In this document: one piece after another, positions 53,661 to 62,533 of the stretch
How the letters are laid out: the number at the start of each line of letters is the position of its first letter
How positions within the stretch are numbered: position 1 is the first letter of the stretch
Origin: Thermus tenuipuniceus
Lineage (GTDB): Bacteria; Deinococcota; Deinococci; Deinococcales; Thermaceae
DNA length: 64,000 bases
NCBI RefSeq assembly: GCF_002964845.1
Contig: NZ_KZ672956.1
Coordinates: 1-64,000 of the forward strand
Direction of reading: 5' to 3'
The notes under the pieces: generated by a model
What the model saw: only the letters and a program-made list of their open reading frames with translations
What the model was told of the DNA's origin: nothing
The model's database searches: none
Made by a program: the position numbers and the translations under genes

Positions 53661-53666
53661 ATGATA
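53661..53666 (-). promoter_or_regulatory. TATCAT -10 box of ruvB (leaderless)
   Basis: Ends 8 bases before the GTG. Only 24 bases separate ruvB from the divergent panB GTG, so panB must also be leaderless or nearly so. Confidence 0.45.
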
Positions 53667-53676
53667 GCCTTTTCCC

Positions 53677-54462
53677 GTGCGCCGGACGGTAAAAGACTTT
53701 CGCCATGCGAAGGGCCAAAGGCTCGTCTACCTCACCGCCTACGACTACCCCACGGCCCGCCTAGCTGAGCGGGCTGGGGTGGACGCCATCCTGGTGGGGG
53801 ATTCCCTGGGCATGGTGGTGCTGGGCTATTCCTCCACGGTTCCCGTGAGCCTGGAGGAGATGCTCCACCACACCAAGGCGGCCCGGCGGGGGGCCCCGGA
53901 TACCTTCTTGGTGGCGGACCTGCCCTATCTTTCCTATGCCACCCTGGATCGGGCCCTTTTCGCCGCGGAGCGGCTTCTGAAGGAAGGTGGGGCGGATGCG
54001 GTGAAGCTGGAGGGTGGGGAGGAGGTGGCGGGGATCGTGGCAGGGCTTACCCGGGCAGGGGTCCCGGTTTTGGGCCATGTGGGCCTCACCCCCCAGACGG
54101 CGAGCCAGCTTGGGGGCTACAGGCTGCAGGGGAGGCGCCCCGAGGAGGCCGAACGCATCCTGAAAGGGGCCTTGGCCCTGGAGGAGGCGGGGGCCTATGG
54201 GGTGGTGCTGGAGATGGTGCCCACGGGCCTGGCCAAGGAGGTCACGGAAAGGCTATCCGTCCACACCATCGGCATCGGGGCCGGCCCCCACACGGACGCC
54301 CAGGTCCTGGTTTTCCACGATGTGGTGGGGCTTTACGGGGAGTTCAAGCCCCGGTTCGTGAAGCGGTACCTGGAGGGGGAAAGGCTTTTCCACGAGGCCC
54401 TATCCCGATTCGTCCGGGAGGTGCGGGAGGGGGTTTTCCCCGCCGAGGAGCATAGCTTCTGA
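53677..54462 (+). CDS. panB: 3-methyl-2-oxobutanoate hydroxymethyltransferase
   Basis: 261 residues, GTG start. First committed step of pantothenate synthesis. Seen: L-T-A-Y-D-Y-P-T-A, V-G-D-S-L-G-M-V, D-A-V-K-L-E-G-G and G-H-V-G-L-T-P-Q. The metal-binding Asp and catalytic Glu positions are intact. Divergent from ruvB. Confidence 0.95.
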   Translation: MRRTVKDFRHAKGQRLVYLTAYDYPTARLAERAGVDAILVGDSLGMVVLGYSSTVPVSLEEMLHHTKAARRGAPDTFLVADLPYLSYATLDRALFAAERLLKEGGADAVKLEGGEEVAGIVAGLTRAGVPVLGHVGLTPQTASQLGGYRLQGRRPEEAERILKGALALEEAGAYGVVLEMVPTGLAKEVTERLSVHTIGIGAGPHTDAQVLVFHDVVGLYGEFKPRFVKRYLEGERLFHEALSRFVREVREGVFPAEEHSF

Positions 54463-54480
54463 TGCCACCCCGGCCAACCC

Positions 54481-54508
54481 TTTCCCAAGGCCCGTTTGGG
54501 GGTATATG
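54481..54508 (+). promoter_or_regulatory. Promoter ahead of the structured leader
   Basis: TTTCCC (54481-54486), 16-base spacer, TATATG (54503-54508). Transcription would start near 54515, exactly where the structured element begins. Confidence 0.45.
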
Positions 54509-54514
54509 AGGGCA

Positions 54515-54582
54515 GGGTTCCGTTCCGGTAGCTGAGGGATGGGACTGCGCGGGCCAGGGTCCTACCCGACTGGCGGGAACCC
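54515..54582 (+). promoter_or_regulatory. Structured 5' leader, riboswitch candidate
   Basis: A long interrupted hairpin. GGGTTCC (54515-54521) pairs with GGAACCC (54576-54582), CCGGT (54525-54529) with ACTGG (54569-54573), GGG (54536-54538) with CCC (54565-54567), and GGAC (54542-54545) with GTCC (54559-54562). Internal loops such as AGCTGA lie between the stems. It sits in the 157-base gap before a metal ABC transporter. I cannot match it with certainty to the Mn (yybP-ykoY), NiCo or other metal riboswitch consensus. Confidence 0.4.
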
Positions 54583-54610
54583 CTAGGGACGTGCCCCCGG
54601 GCTTGACGGG

Positions 54611-54645
54611 CTTGTTGAAATGTTGAAAATGGATTACCGTTATTG
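54611..54645 (+). promoter_or_regulatory. AT-rich imperfect dyad before the metal ABC transporter
   Basis: About 35 bases of unusually AT-rich sequence holding two copies of GTTGAAA and the imperfect dyad AATGG-ATTA-CCGTT. It may be a metalloregulator (Fur/Zur/MntR-type) operator or contain a second promoter (TTGAAA, 19-base spacer, TTATTG). Confidence 0.35.
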
Positions 54646-54649
54646 TGTG

Positions 54650-55387
54650 GTGGCCCTCGAGGTCCGAGACCTGTCCGTGCGCTTTGGGGAGTTCAGGGCC
54701 CTAGAGGGCGTCAGCCTGAAGGTGCCAGAGGGGGCCTTCGTGGCCATCGTGGGCCCCAACGGGGCGGGGAAGAGCACCCTTTTGAAGGCCGTCCTGGGCC
54801 TCGTGCCCTTCCGGGGCGAAGTCAGGGTTTTTGGGCGTTCCTTGACAGAAACCGATCCCCTGTGGTTCGGCTACGTGCCCCAGATCAAGACCTTTGACCG
54901 CTCCTTCCCGGCGCTTTCCCTGGAGCTGGTGGCCACGGGTCTGAGGCGGCGCTGGCCCTTCCGCCTGTCCCCCCGGGAAAGGGAGGACGCCCTTTCCGCC
55001 TTAAGGCGGGTGGGGGCGGAGGCACTGGCCTTCCGCCCCTTGGGCTGGCTTTCTGGGGGGCAGCTCCAACGGGTCTACCTGGCCCGGGCCCTCATCCGTA
55101 GGCCCAGAATCCTCCTTTTGGACGAGCCCGCCACCGGGGTGGACCGGGTGGGGGAGGTGGACCTCTACCGGTACCTGGAGGCCTACCAGGAGGAATCGGG
55201 GGCCACGGTGCTCATGATCACCCACGACTGGGAGGCCGCCCACCATGCCAGCCACGTCCTGGTGATGAACCGCAGGGTGGTGGGGTTTGGTCCGCCGGAG
55301 CGGGCCCTCACCGAGGAGTGTCTGCGCCAGGCCTTTGGGCACCTGGGTCATGCCCACGGGCTGTACCTAGGGGGTGGGCATGCTTGA
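54650..55387 (+). CDS. Metal ABC transporter ATP-binding protein (ZnuC/MntB-type)
   Basis: About 245 residues from GTG 54650; an ATG at 54620 and a GTG at 54647 are also in frame, and the first ten residues of the longer form look non-coding. Walker A G-P-N-G-A-G-K-S-T, signature L-S-G-G-Q-L-Q-R, Walker B I-L-L-L-D-E-P-A-T-G-V-D, H-loop T-H-D. Partner of the permease downstream (8-base overlap). No binding-protein gene is adjacent, so the metal cannot be told. Confidence 0.88.
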   Translation: MALEVRDLSVRFGEFRALEGVSLKVPEGAFVAIVGPNGAGKSTLLKAVLGLVPFRGEVRVFGRSLTETDPLWFGYVPQIKTFDRSFPALSLELVATGLRRRWPFRLSPREREDALSALRRVGAEALAFRPLGWLSGGQLQRVYLARALIRRPRILLLDEPATGVDRVGEVDLYRYLEAYQEESGATVLMITHDWEAAHHASHVLVMNRRVVGFGPPERALTEECLRQAFGHLGHAHGLYLGGGHA

Positions 55388-56186
55388 CGCCCTGGGTTAT
55401 CCCTTTTTCCAGAGGGCCCTCCTTGCAGGGCTTTTGGTGAGCCTTCTTTCCGGATTGCTCTCCCCCTTCGTGGTGCAAAGGCGGCTTTCCTTCCTGGGGG
55501 ATGGGCTTGCCCACGCCGCCTTCGCCGGGGTGGCCTTGGGGCTTTTCCTAAGGGGGGAGCCCCTTTGGTTTGCCCTGCCCTTCACCTTTCTGGTGGCCAT
55601 GGCCATCACCCTGGTGAAGGAGAAGACCGAGCTTTCCGAGGACACGGCCATTGGGGTCTTCTTCGCCCTCTCCGTGGCCCTGGGGGCGGTCTTCCTCTCC
55701 AAGGCCCGGGGGTACGTGGGGGACGCCATGGGCTACCTCTTCGGCTCCCTTCTGGCGGTGGGGCCCGCGGACCTTTGGGCCATGGCCCTCCTCCTCTTCC
55801 TGGCCCTTTTCCTCCTTCCCCTGTGGGGGCCCTTGGCCTACGCCACCTTTGACCGGGAACTGGCCCTTTCCGACCGGGTGCCGGTGGTTCTCCACGACTA
55901 CCTCCTTTCCGGCTTCCTTGCCGTGAGCCTGGTGCTGGCGGTAAAGGTGGTGGGGATTATTCTGGTGGCGGCCTTTTTGGTGATCCCCGGGGCGGCGGCC
56001 AGGCTCTTGAGCCGCACCTTTGCCGGGCTCACCCTTCTTTCCCTCCTCCTGGCCTCCTTTTCCACGGTGCTTGGCCTTTTCCTCTCCTTCCTCCTGGACT
56101 GGCCCAGCGGGGCCAGTATCGTGCTCCTGCAGGCGGCTTTGTTTGGCCTGGCTTTCGTGAAAATCGTATTTTCCGTGAGGAAATAA
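55380..56186 (+). CDS. Metal ABC transporter permease (ZnuB/MntC family)
   Basis: 268 residues from ATG 55380. About eight membrane helices. The G-D-G-L-A-H-A-A-F-A-G-V-A-L-G motif and the later V-K-V-V-G-I-I-L-V-A-A-F-L-V-I-P-G-A-A-A are hallmarks of the ABC-3 family of Zn/Mn/Fe permeases. Confidence 0.92.
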   Translation: MLDALGYPFFQRALLAGLLVSLLSGLLSPFVVQRRLSFLGDGLAHAAFAGVALGLFLRGEPLWFALPFTFLVAMAITLVKEKTELSEDTAIGVFFALSVALGAVFLSKARGYVGDAMGYLFGSLLAVGPADLWAMALLLFLALFLLPLWGPLAYATFDRELALSDRVPVVLHDYLLSGFLAVSLVLAVKVVGIILVAAFLVIPGAAARLLSRTFAGLTLLSLLLASFSTVLGLFLSFLLDWPSGASIVLLQAALFGLAFVKIVFSVRK

Positions 56187-56197
56187 AGCCTTTGCGC

Positions 56198-56203
56198 TAT
56201 ACT
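56198..56203 (+). promoter_or_regulatory. TATACT -10 box of the Rrf2 gene (leaderless)
   Basis: Ends 6 bases before the ATG at 56210, which supports this start over an in-frame upstream codon at 56192. Confidence 0.6.
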
Positions 56204-56209
56204 GGGGGC

Positions 56210-56656
56210 ATGTGGGTGTCCACGAAGGCCCAATATGGCCTCAGGGCCCTGGTGGAGATCGGCCTCAAGGCCCCGGAGGCGGTGCCCCTTAAGGAGGTGG
56301 CGGAGGCTCAGGGCATCAGCCAGCACTACCTGGAGCAGATCGCGGCCCAGCTTAGGCGCTCTGGGTTCATCCGCTCCGTGCGGGGGGCCAGGGGGGGCTA
56401 CCGCCTGGCCCGTCCCCCCGAGAGGGTGACGGCCCTCGAGGTGGTGGAGGCCCTCGAGGGCAGCCTGGCCCCGGTTTCCTGCATCGAGGACCCGGAGTCC
56501 TGCGCCAAGGTGGGGCAGTGCTCCACCGAGCTCCTCTGGAAGCGGGTGGATCTGGCCATGCGCCAGGTCCTGGGGAGCACTACCTTGAAGGACCTCATCG
56601 AGGAGCGGAAGCTCATCGAGGCCAAGCGCTTGATCCAGCTCCAGCCCGCAGGCTAG
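56210..56656 (+). CDS. Rrf2/IscR-family transcription regulator
   Basis: 148 residues from ATG 56210. Winged helix with S-T-K-A-Q-Y-G-L-R-A-L, I-S-Q-H-Y-L-E-Q-I and S-V-R-G-A-R-G-G-Y-R-L-A. Three cysteines in S-C-I-E-D-P-E-S-C-A-K-V-G-Q-C (C-x6-C-x5-C) are the likely [2Fe-2S] ligands. The next gene is a cysteine desulfurase, so it probably controls Fe-S assembly in response to cluster status, as IscR does. Confidence 0.9.
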   Translation: MWVSTKAQYGLRALVEIGLKAPEAVPLKEVAEAQGISQHYLEQIAAQLRRSGFIRSVRGARGGYRLARPPERVTALEVVEALEGSLAPVSCIEDPESCAKVGQCSTELLWKRVDLAMRQVLGSTTLKDLIEERKLIEAKRLIQLQPAG

Positions 56657-56725
56657 GCAAGGGGTCTTAGAAAGGGCTGCTAGGGCTTGCCCTTGGCAAA
56701 GGGAATGGAGGGCAAGGAGGAAACC

Positions 56726-57850
56726 TTGGCTTTGGTCTATCTGGACTACGCGGCCACCACGCCCCTGGACCTCGAGGTCCAGCAGGCCATGCGCGAAGTG
56801 GAGGGAATCTTCGGCAACCCCAATAGCATCCACCGCTTTGGCCAGGAAGCCAGAAGGGTGCTGGAGGGAGCCCGGGAGCGGATCGCAAGCCTCCTGGGGG
56901 TGCGCCCCAGGGAGGTGGTCTTTACCGGTTCGGGTTCCGAGGCCGATGCCCTGGCCCTCTTGGGGGTGGCCTTGGCCAAGGGGAAGGGGCATGTGGTGAG
57001 CACGGAGGTGGAGCACTCCGCGGTCCTGGGGGCCTTGCGGCTTCTTGAGCGCCTGGGTTTTGCCGTGACCCGGCTCAGGCCCGACCGCTTGGGCCTGGTT
57101 TACCCGGAGCAGGTGGAGGAGGCCCTGAGGCCCGATACCATCCTGGTGAGCGTCATGGCCGCCAACAACGAGCTTGGCACCCTCTACCCCATCCGGGAGA
57201 TGGCCGGGATCGCCCACGCCCACGGGGCCCTTTTCCACACGGATGCCGTACAGGCCGTGGGCCAGGTGCCTTTCCGGGTGGATGAGGTGGGGGCGGACCT
57301 GGTCTCCTTGAGCGCCCACAAGTTCTATGGGCCGAAGGGGATTGGAGTCCTTTTGGTGCGCCAGGGGGTGGACCTCTTCCCCCTGGTGCCGGGCAAGCAG
57401 GAGGGAGGAAGACGGGGGGGCACGCAAAGCCCAGTCTTGGCCCATGGAATGGCGATAGCCCTGGAGAAGGCCTTAAGGCTCTTGCCGGAGGAGTCCTCCC
57501 GGCTTCTCGCCTTGAGGCGGCGCCTCGAGGCGGGCTTGCTTTCCGTGGAGGGGGTGGAGCTCAACGGCCATCCCGAGCGGCGCCTTCCCAAGCTGGTAAA
57601 CGTGACGGTGAAGGGTGCGGATGGGGAGGCCTTGCTTCTCGCCATGGACCTCATGGGGGTGGCGGTTTCCTCGGGGTCGGCTTGCTCCGCGGGGAGCCTC
57701 GAGCCCTCCCATGTCCTCCTGGCCATCGGACGCTCTCCGAGGGATGCCCGGGCCTCCTTGCGCTTCTCCCTGGGACGCTACACCACGGAGGCCGAGGTGG
57801 ACCGGGCGGTGGAGGTCTTCAGGGAGGCGGTGGCCCGGGCGCGGGCCTAA
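56726..57850 (+). CDS. Cysteine desulfurase (IscS/NifS class V aminotransferase)
   Basis: 374 residues from the TTG at 56726, which has AAGGAGG 5 bases upstream and begins right at the conserved V-Y-L-D-Y-A-A-T-T-P; an ATG at 56705 is an alternative. PLP lysine in S-A-H-K-F-Y-G-P-K-G, persulfide Cys region S-S-G-S-A-C-S-A-G-S, and V-E-H-S-A-V. Supplies sulfur for Fe-S clusters or tRNA thiolation. No scaffold gene follows, so the iscR-iscS pair stands alone here. Confidence 0.92.
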   Translation: MALVYLDYAATTPLDLEVQQAMREVEGIFGNPNSIHRFGQEARRVLEGARERIASLLGVRPREVVFTGSGSEADALALLGVALAKGKGHVVSTEVEHSAVLGALRLLERLGFAVTRLRPDRLGLVYPEQVEEALRPDTILVSVMAANNELGTLYPIREMAGIAHAHGALFHTDAVQAVGQVPFRVDEVGADLVSLSAHKFYGPKGIGVLLVRQGVDLFPLVPGKQEGGRRGGTQSPVLAHGMAIALEKALRLLPEESSRLLALRRRLEAGLLSVEGVELNGHPERRLPKLVNVTVKGADGEALLLAMDLMGVAVSSGSACSAGSLEPSHVLLAIGRSPRDARASLRFSLGRYTTEAEVDRAVEVFREAVARARA

Positions 57851-57852
57851 AG

Positions 57853-59535
57853 CTAAGGCTGCCTTTTGGCAAACTCTTCGCGGAGTTCCCGCCTGAGGAT
57901 CTTCCCCACGCTGGTTTTGGGCAGGCTGTCCCGGAACTGGATGATGCGGGGAACCTTGTAGGCGGCGAGGTTTTGCCGGCAGAAGGCTTCGATGTCCTTT
58001 TCCGTGACCCTGCCCCTGTAGGCTTCCTTGAGGACGATGAAGGCGGCCACGGTTTCCCCGCGGTAGGGGTCGGGTACGCCCACCACGGCGGCTTCCTGGA
58101 CGGCTTCGTGCTGGTAGAGGACCTCTTCCACCTCGCGGGGGTAGATGTTGTAGCCGCCGGCGATGATCATGTCCTTTTTGCGGTCCACGATGTAGAAGTA
58201 GCCGTCCTGGTCCATTCGGGCCATGTCGCCGGTATAGAGCCAGCCGTCCTTGAGGGCCTTTTGGGTTTCCTCGGGGCGGTTCCAGTAGCCCTTCATGATG
58301 TTGGGGCCTTTGACGACGAGTTCGCCCACCTCTCCCATGGGGACCTCCTGGCCCTCCTCGTCCACCACCTTGGCCTCCACGCTAGGCAGGGGCATGCCGA
58401 TGGAGCCCTTTTTGATCTCCCCCTGGACAGGGTTGGAGTGGGTCACGGGGCTTGCCTCGGAGAGGCCGTAGCCCTCGATGAGCCGGGCCCCGGTGATCTC
58501 CTCAAAGCGCTTGGCCACCTCCACCGGCAGGGGAGCGGCTCCGGAGAGGCAGATGCGGATGCTCTTTACGTTTCGTTTCTCGATTCCCGGGAAGTGGTTA
58601 AAGGCCACGTACAAGGTGGGCACCCCGGGGAAGTGGGTGACCTGGTGCTTTTCTATAGCCTCCACGATGGCGTGGATCTCCGGCCTGGGCAGGAGGACGA
58701 TCTTGTAGCCGGAGTAGATGCCGTAGTTCATGGCCACGGTCATGCCGTAGACGTGGAAGAAAGGCAAAGCCCCCAGCATCACCCCCTTTCCCACGAGCTC
58801 CCGGGCGGAGGAGTCCCAGGCGTCGATCTGCAGGACGTTGGCCACCAGGTTCCGGTGGGTGAGCATGGCGCCCTTGGAGATCCCCGTGGTGCCCCCCGTG
58901 TACTGCAAAAGGGCCAGGTCCTCGGGATCAGCGGGATGGGGGGTGGCGGGGGGATGCTTCAGGAGGTCCAAGAAGGCGTGGAATCCTTCCCGTTTGGGAA
59001 AGCCCAGGGGGAGCTTGTCCCGCTTCGCCTTTAGGGGATAAAGGAGGTTTTTGGGGAAGGGGAGGAAGTCCTTGATGCCCGTGACCACGGTGCGCTTCAC
59101 CGGGGTTTCCCCCTCCACCTCTAAGAAGCGGGGTAGGAGGTGGTCCAGAATCACCAGGGTTTCCGCACCCGAGTCCTTGAGCTGGTGCCTTAGCTCCCTT
59201 GGGGTGTAGAGGGGGTTCACGTTGACCCCCACGCCCCCCGCCAGAAGGGTGCCAAAGAAGGCGATGACGAACTGGGGGGAGTTGGGGAGCATGATGGCCA
59301 CCCGGTCGCCCGGCTTCACCCCCAGGGCCTTGAGCCCCTCGGCGAAGCGTCGGGATTTCTCCCATAGCTCCGCATAGGTAAGGGTTTTGCCCAGGAAATC
59401 CAGGGCCACATGGTGGGCGTAGCGGCTGGCGCTGTTTTCCAGGAAGCGCCACAAGGGGATGGGGGGAACCTCCACCTCTGGGGGAACCCCAGGATCGTAG
59501 TGGGTGAGCCAGGGTCTAGAGCCTACGTGGTCCAT
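57853..59535 (-). CDS. Long-chain acyl-CoA synthetase
   Basis: 560 residues from the ATG at 59533-59535, with AAGGAGGT upstream; a longer frame would add ten residues. AMP-forming adenylate enzyme: P-loop Y-T-G-G-T-T-G-I-S-K-G, G-Y-G-L-S-E-A-S-P, Y-T-G-D, D-R-K-K-D-M-I-I-A-G-G-Y-N-I-Y-P, and lysine in T-S-V-G-K-I-L-R-R-E. Activates fatty acids for beta-oxidation. Convergent with the desulfurase gene with 2 bases between. Confidence 0.93.
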   Translation of the reverse strand: MDHVGSRPWLTHYDPGVPPEVEVPPIPLWRFLENSASRYAHHVALDFLGKTLTYAELWEKSRRFAEGLKALGVKPGDRVAIMLPNSPQFVIAFFGTLLAGGVGVNVNPLYTPRELRHQLKDSGAETLVILDHLLPRFLEVEGETPVKRTVVTGIKDFLPFPKNLLYPLKAKRDKLPLGFPKREGFHAFLDLLKHPPATPHPADPEDLALLQYTGGTTGISKGAMLTHRNLVANVLQIDAWDSSARELVGKGVMLGALPFFHVYGMTVAMNYGIYSGYKIVLLPRPEIHAIVEAIEKHQVTHFPGVPTLYVAFNHFPGIEKRNVKSIRICLSGAAPLPVEVAKRFEEITGARLIEGYGLSEASPVTHSNPVQGEIKKGSIGMPLPSVEAKVVDEEGQEVPMGEVGELVVKGPNIMKGYWNRPEETQKALKDGWLYTGDMARMDQDGYFYIVDRKKDMIIAGGYNIYPREVEEVLYQHEAVQEAAVVGVPDPYRGETVAAFIVLKEAYRGRVTEKDIEAFCRQNLAAYKVPRIIQFRDSLPKTSVGKILRRELREEFAKRQP

Positions 59536-59622
59536 ACTGACCTCCTTGGGGTCCAAGGTTACCAAAACTTTATACCGCGTTCAAGACCTTGGTCCAGTGT
59601 AGCATGAATGGGGAGGTTTCCT

Positions 59623-60249
59623 ATGCGCTTCCGCGACCGCAGGCACGCTGGGGCTCTTCTGGTGGAGGCCCTGAAGCCCTTGGGTCTAGAACGCCCCGTG
59701 GTCTTGGGCATCCCTCGAGGCGGGGTGGTGGTGGCGGATGAGGTGGCCAAAGGCCTGGGGGGGGAGCTGGATGTGGTCCTGGTGCGCAAGGTGGGGGCCC
59801 CGGGAAACCCGGAGTTCGCCCTGGGGGCGGTGGGGGAAAAGGGGGGCATGGTCTTGAAACCCTATGCCCTCCAGTACGCCGACCAAAGCTACCTGGAGCG
59901 GGAAGCGGCCCGGCAGAAGGACGTGATCCGCAAGCGGGCCGAGCGCTACCGTAAGGTGAGGCCAAAGGTACCCCTTGCGGGCCGGGTTGTGGTGCTGGTG
60001 GACGACGGCATCGCCACCGGTTCCACCATGGAGGCAGCCTTAGCCGTGGTCCTCTCGGAAAAACCCCGGCGGGTGGTGGTGGCAGTGCCCGTGGCCAGCC
60101 TGGATGCGGTGGAGAGGCTGAAGGATCAAGCCGAGGTGGTGGTGCTCTCCACCCCACCGGACTTCGCCGCCGTGGGGGCCTACTTCATGGACTTCGGCGA
60201 GGTCACCGATGAGGAAGTGGAGGGGCTTTTGCTACAATGGTCGGCATGA
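59623..60249 (+). CDS. Phosphoribosyltransferase-domain protein
   Basis: 208 residues from ATG 59623, preceded by GGGGAGG; an ATG at 59608 is also in frame. PRPP loop V-V-L-V-D-D-G-I-A-T-G-S-T-M, and the N-terminal L-G-I-P-R-G-G-V-V-V-A-D-E-V. This is the stand-alone type I PRTase family often annotated as a predicted phosphoribosyltransferase with no known base substrate. Its TGA overlaps the ATG of the cupin gene. Confidence 0.85.
   Translation: MRFRDRRHAGALLVEALKPLGLERPVVLGIPRGGVVVADEVAKGLGGELDVVLVRKVGAPGNPEFALGAVGEKGGMVLKPYALQYADQSYLEREAARQKDVIRKRAERYRKVRPKVPLAGRVVVLVDDGIATGSTMEAALAVVLSEKPRRVVVAVPVASLDAVERLKDQAEVVVLSTPPDFAAVGAYFMDFGEVTDEEVEGLLLQWSA
60230..60238 (+). promoter_or_regulatory. 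Extended -10 promoter inside the PRTase end
   Basis: TGC-TACAAT (-10 at 60233-60238), with the cupin ATG at 60246. It gives the cupin gene its own leaderless transcript although it also overlaps the upstream gene. Confidence 0.55.
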
Positions 60250-60617
60250 AGCCCGTGGTCAAGCAGGGGGCCAGCGTGGAGGCCCGTCCCGTGGAACGGG
60301 GGGAGAAGGCCTTTATCCAGGTGCTCATCGGCCCTGAGGATGGAGCCCCCCACTTCATCACCCGCAAGTTCACCCTCCTTCCGGGGGGAAGGATTCCCAA
60401 GCACAAGCACCCCAGCATCGAGCACGAGCAGTACGTGCTCTCCGGGCGCATGAAGATCTATCTGGGCGACGAGGTGAGGGAGGTGGCGGCCGGGCAGGCG
60501 GTCTACATCCCCCCGGACACGCCCCATGCCTATGTGAATGAGGGGGATGAGCCGGTGGAGTTCCTGTGCGTCATCCCAAAGACCAACGCCTACGCCACCG
60601 AGTGGCTGGAGGACTAG
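60246..60617 (+). CDS. Cupin-domain protein
   Basis: 123 residues from ATG 60246. Single cupin barrel with metal motif 1 H-K-H-P-S-I-E-H-E-Q-Y-V-L-S-G and motif 2 P-P-D-T-P-H-A-Y-V-N. All three histidines and the Glu of a mononuclear metal site are present. Substrate unknown; the fold includes dioxygenases and sugar isomerases. Confidence 0.88.
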   Translation: MKPVVKQGASVEARPVERGEKAFIQVLIGPEDGAPHFITRKFTLLPGGRIPKHKHPSIEHEQYVLSGRMKIYLGDEVREVAAGQAVYIPPDTPHAYVNEGDEPVEFLCVIPKTNAYATEWLED

Positions 60618-60629
60618 GGTTTCTGGGGT

Positions 60630-60663
60630 CCCCGCTGGGGTGCTTAGCCCCAGCGGGGTTTTC
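60630..60663 (+). terminator. Intrinsic terminator after the cupin gene
   Basis: CCCCGCTGGGG and CCCCAGCGGGG form an 11-bp stem around a TGCTTAG loop, followed by TTTT. It separates the plus-strand pair from the convergent ABC transporter operon. Confidence 0.88.
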
Positions 60664-61619
60664 TAGGCGCGCACCTCTTGCCGCTGGAAGGCCACGTAGG
60701 CCAGGGTGAAGAGGAGGATCACCAGGGCCATGAGCCCGGTGAGCTGGGGCCAGATCAGGAGGAGGCTTTGGGAGAGGGGAAGGGGGGTTCCCAGCACCGC
60801 TCCCTCCAGCTGGGTGATGAGGATGGGGCCCAAGGAGCGCACCGCTGGGTTAAGGACAGCGGTGAGGGTCTCCGCATAGAGGGTGTTGGGGGAGAGGCGG
60901 GAGATCCAGAGGGCCAGGCTCGCCTGCCTAAGCTGGCTTTCCGGGTCCAGGGGATCGGCCTGGAGAAGAAGTGCGTTTGCCGCCAGGTCGGTGAGGATGG
61001 GGAAGAAGACGGCGAAGAAGAGCCAGACCCCGATGGCGGCTAGGGCGGCGGTGGCCGGCTGGCGGAAGAGGACGGAGAAGAGAAGGCCCAAGGCCAGCCA
61101 GAAGCCCGCATAGGCCAAGGTAGCCAGGAGGAAGAGGAAGGCCCGGGCCATCTCCTCGCCTCCGGGGGGCACTCCCAGGGTGAAGAGGCCCAGGCCCACC
61201 ACCAGGAGGAAGAGGGCGGTGAGGAGCACGGCCAGGGTGCCGAGCCCCGCCAGGAACTTGCCGAAGAGGAGGGCATCCCGGTAGATGGGCTGGGAGAGGA
61301 TGCGGGAAAGCGTGCCTCTGGCGTACTCCCCGTTCACCGCATCGAAGGCCAGGGCGATGGCGGCCAGGGGTACGAAGAAGGAGAGGAAGCCCACGAAGGA
61401 GGGCAGGGGGTCCTGGGCGGTGGTGAGGAGCCTGAGGTACAGGTACGGGTCCTCCCCCACGGTCTGGCGCAGGGTCTGGGTGCCGGTGTACACGGCGGCC
61501 AGGGCAGAAAGGAGGATCAATCCCTCCAGAATGCGCATCCTCAAGCCCGTGAGATGGTCGGCCATCTCCTTGAAGAAAACCGCCCAAAGCCCGGTCCAGG
61601 GGGAGCCCTCACGCCGCAT
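60663..61619 (-). CDS. ABC-2 type transporter permease
   Basis: 318 residues with about six membrane helices. The N-terminus [15 protein letters not shown] and the [14 protein letters not shown] segment after the second helix are typical of NosY/NatB-like ABC-2 permeases. It overlaps the ATPase gene by 11 bases. Third gene of the NEW3-ATPase-permease operon. Confidence 0.88.
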   Translation of the reverse strand: MRREGSPWTGLWAVFFKEMADHLTGLRMRILEGLILLSALAAVYTGTQTLRQTVGEDPYLYLRLLTTAQDPLPSFVGFLSFFVPLAAIALAFDAVNGEYARGTLSRILSQPIYRDALLFGKFLAGLGTLAVLLTALFLLVVGLGLFTLGVPPGGEEMARAFLFLLATLAYAGFWLALGLLFSVLFRQPATAALAAIGVWLFFAVFFPILTDLAANALLLQADPLDPESQLRQASLALWISRLSPNTLYAETLTAVLNPAVRSLGPILITQLEGAVLGTPLPLSQSLLLIWPQLTGLMALVILLFTLAYVAFQRQEVRA

Positions 61620-62532
61620 GGGCCACCTCCTTGAAGTAGTGGGCGTAGACCTCGTCCAGGCTGGGGCGGCGGAGGGAGAGGCTTAGAAGCTCCCCCTGTT
61701 CCACGGCTATCCGGGCCAGCTCCGGCCGGAGGTCCCGGCTGGAGAGAATCCGGTACCGCCCTCCCTCCGCTGCCACCCGGGCCACGCCTTCCAGGCGGCG
61801 GAAGGCCTCCTCGAGGCCCGGGCTGGCCTCCACCAGGATCTCGTACCCACCCCCTAAGACCCTTTGCGCCAACTCCTCCACGGTGCCTAAAAGGGCGAGG
61901 TGCCCTTTATGGAAAAGCCCCACCCGGTCGCAGACCTCCTGCACCTGGTGTAGGAGGTGGCTGGACAGGAGGATGGTGATGCCCTCCGCCCTCAGGCCCT
62001 TGATGAGCTCCAGAAACTCCCGGGCGGCCTCGGGGTCCAGGCCCAGGGTGGGCTCGTCCAGGATGGCCACCTTAGGCCTCTTCAGGAGCACCTCCGCCAG
62101 GCCCAGGCGCTGCCGCATCCCCCGGCTGAAGGCCGAGACCTTCCGGTCCCGCACCTCCCATAGGCCCATGCGCTTGAGCACCTCCTCTATGCGGGCCCTA
62201 GCCTCGGCCTCGGGGAGGCCCAAAAGGCGGGTGGTGTAGCGCAGGTTCTCCCAGGCGGTGAGCTCCCCGTAAAACCCCACCTGGTCGGGAAGGTAGCCCA
62301 CTTGGCTCTTCACCTTTAGGGGCTCCCGCATGGGGTCCAGGCCCAGAACCCGGGCCTCACCCCGGGTGGGCTCGGTGAGGCCCAGGAGCATGAGGATGGT
62401 GGTGGTCTTCCCCGAGCCGTTGGGGCCCAGGAGGCCGAAGACCTCCCCCTCCTTAACCTCCAGGTTCAGATCCTCCACGGCCACCACCCGGCCGTAGCGC
62501 TTGGTGAGGCCATGGGTTTCGATGACCGCCAT
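61609..62532 (-). CDS. ABC transporter ATP-binding protein (NosF/CcmA-type)
   Basis: 307 residues. Walker [11 protein letters not shown]-loop, signature F-S-R-G-M-R-Q-R (variant of LSGGQ), Walker [13 protein letters not shown]. The C-terminal extension of about 90 residues is like that of drug/Na+ exporters. A GGAGGT site precedes the ATG; the upstream gene's stop is one base away. Confidence 0.93.
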   Translation of the reverse strand: MAVIETHGLTKRYGRVVAVEDLNLEVKEGEVFGLLGPNGSGKTTTILMLLGLTEPTRGEARVLGLDPMREPLKVKSQVGYLPDQVGFYGELTAWENLRYTTRLLGLPEAEARARIEEVLKRMGLWEVRDRKVSAFSRGMRQRLGLAEVLLKRPKVAILDEPTLGLDPEAAREFLELIKGLRAEGITILLSSHLLHQVQEVCDRVGLFHKGHLALLGTVEELAQRVLGGGYEILVEASPGLEEAFRRLEGVARVAAEGGRYRILSSRDLRPELARIAVEQGELLSLSLRRPSLDEVYAHYFKEVAHAA

Positions 62533-62533
62533 G

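Noticed and set aside
55898-57445. 515-residue open frame opposite the permease, Rrf2 and desulfurase genes
   Set aside because: It crosses three real genes and has shadow-like composition.
57682-59034. 450-residue open frame opposite the acyl-CoA synthetase
   Set aside because: Valine/glycine/histidine-rich shadow with no recognisable domain.
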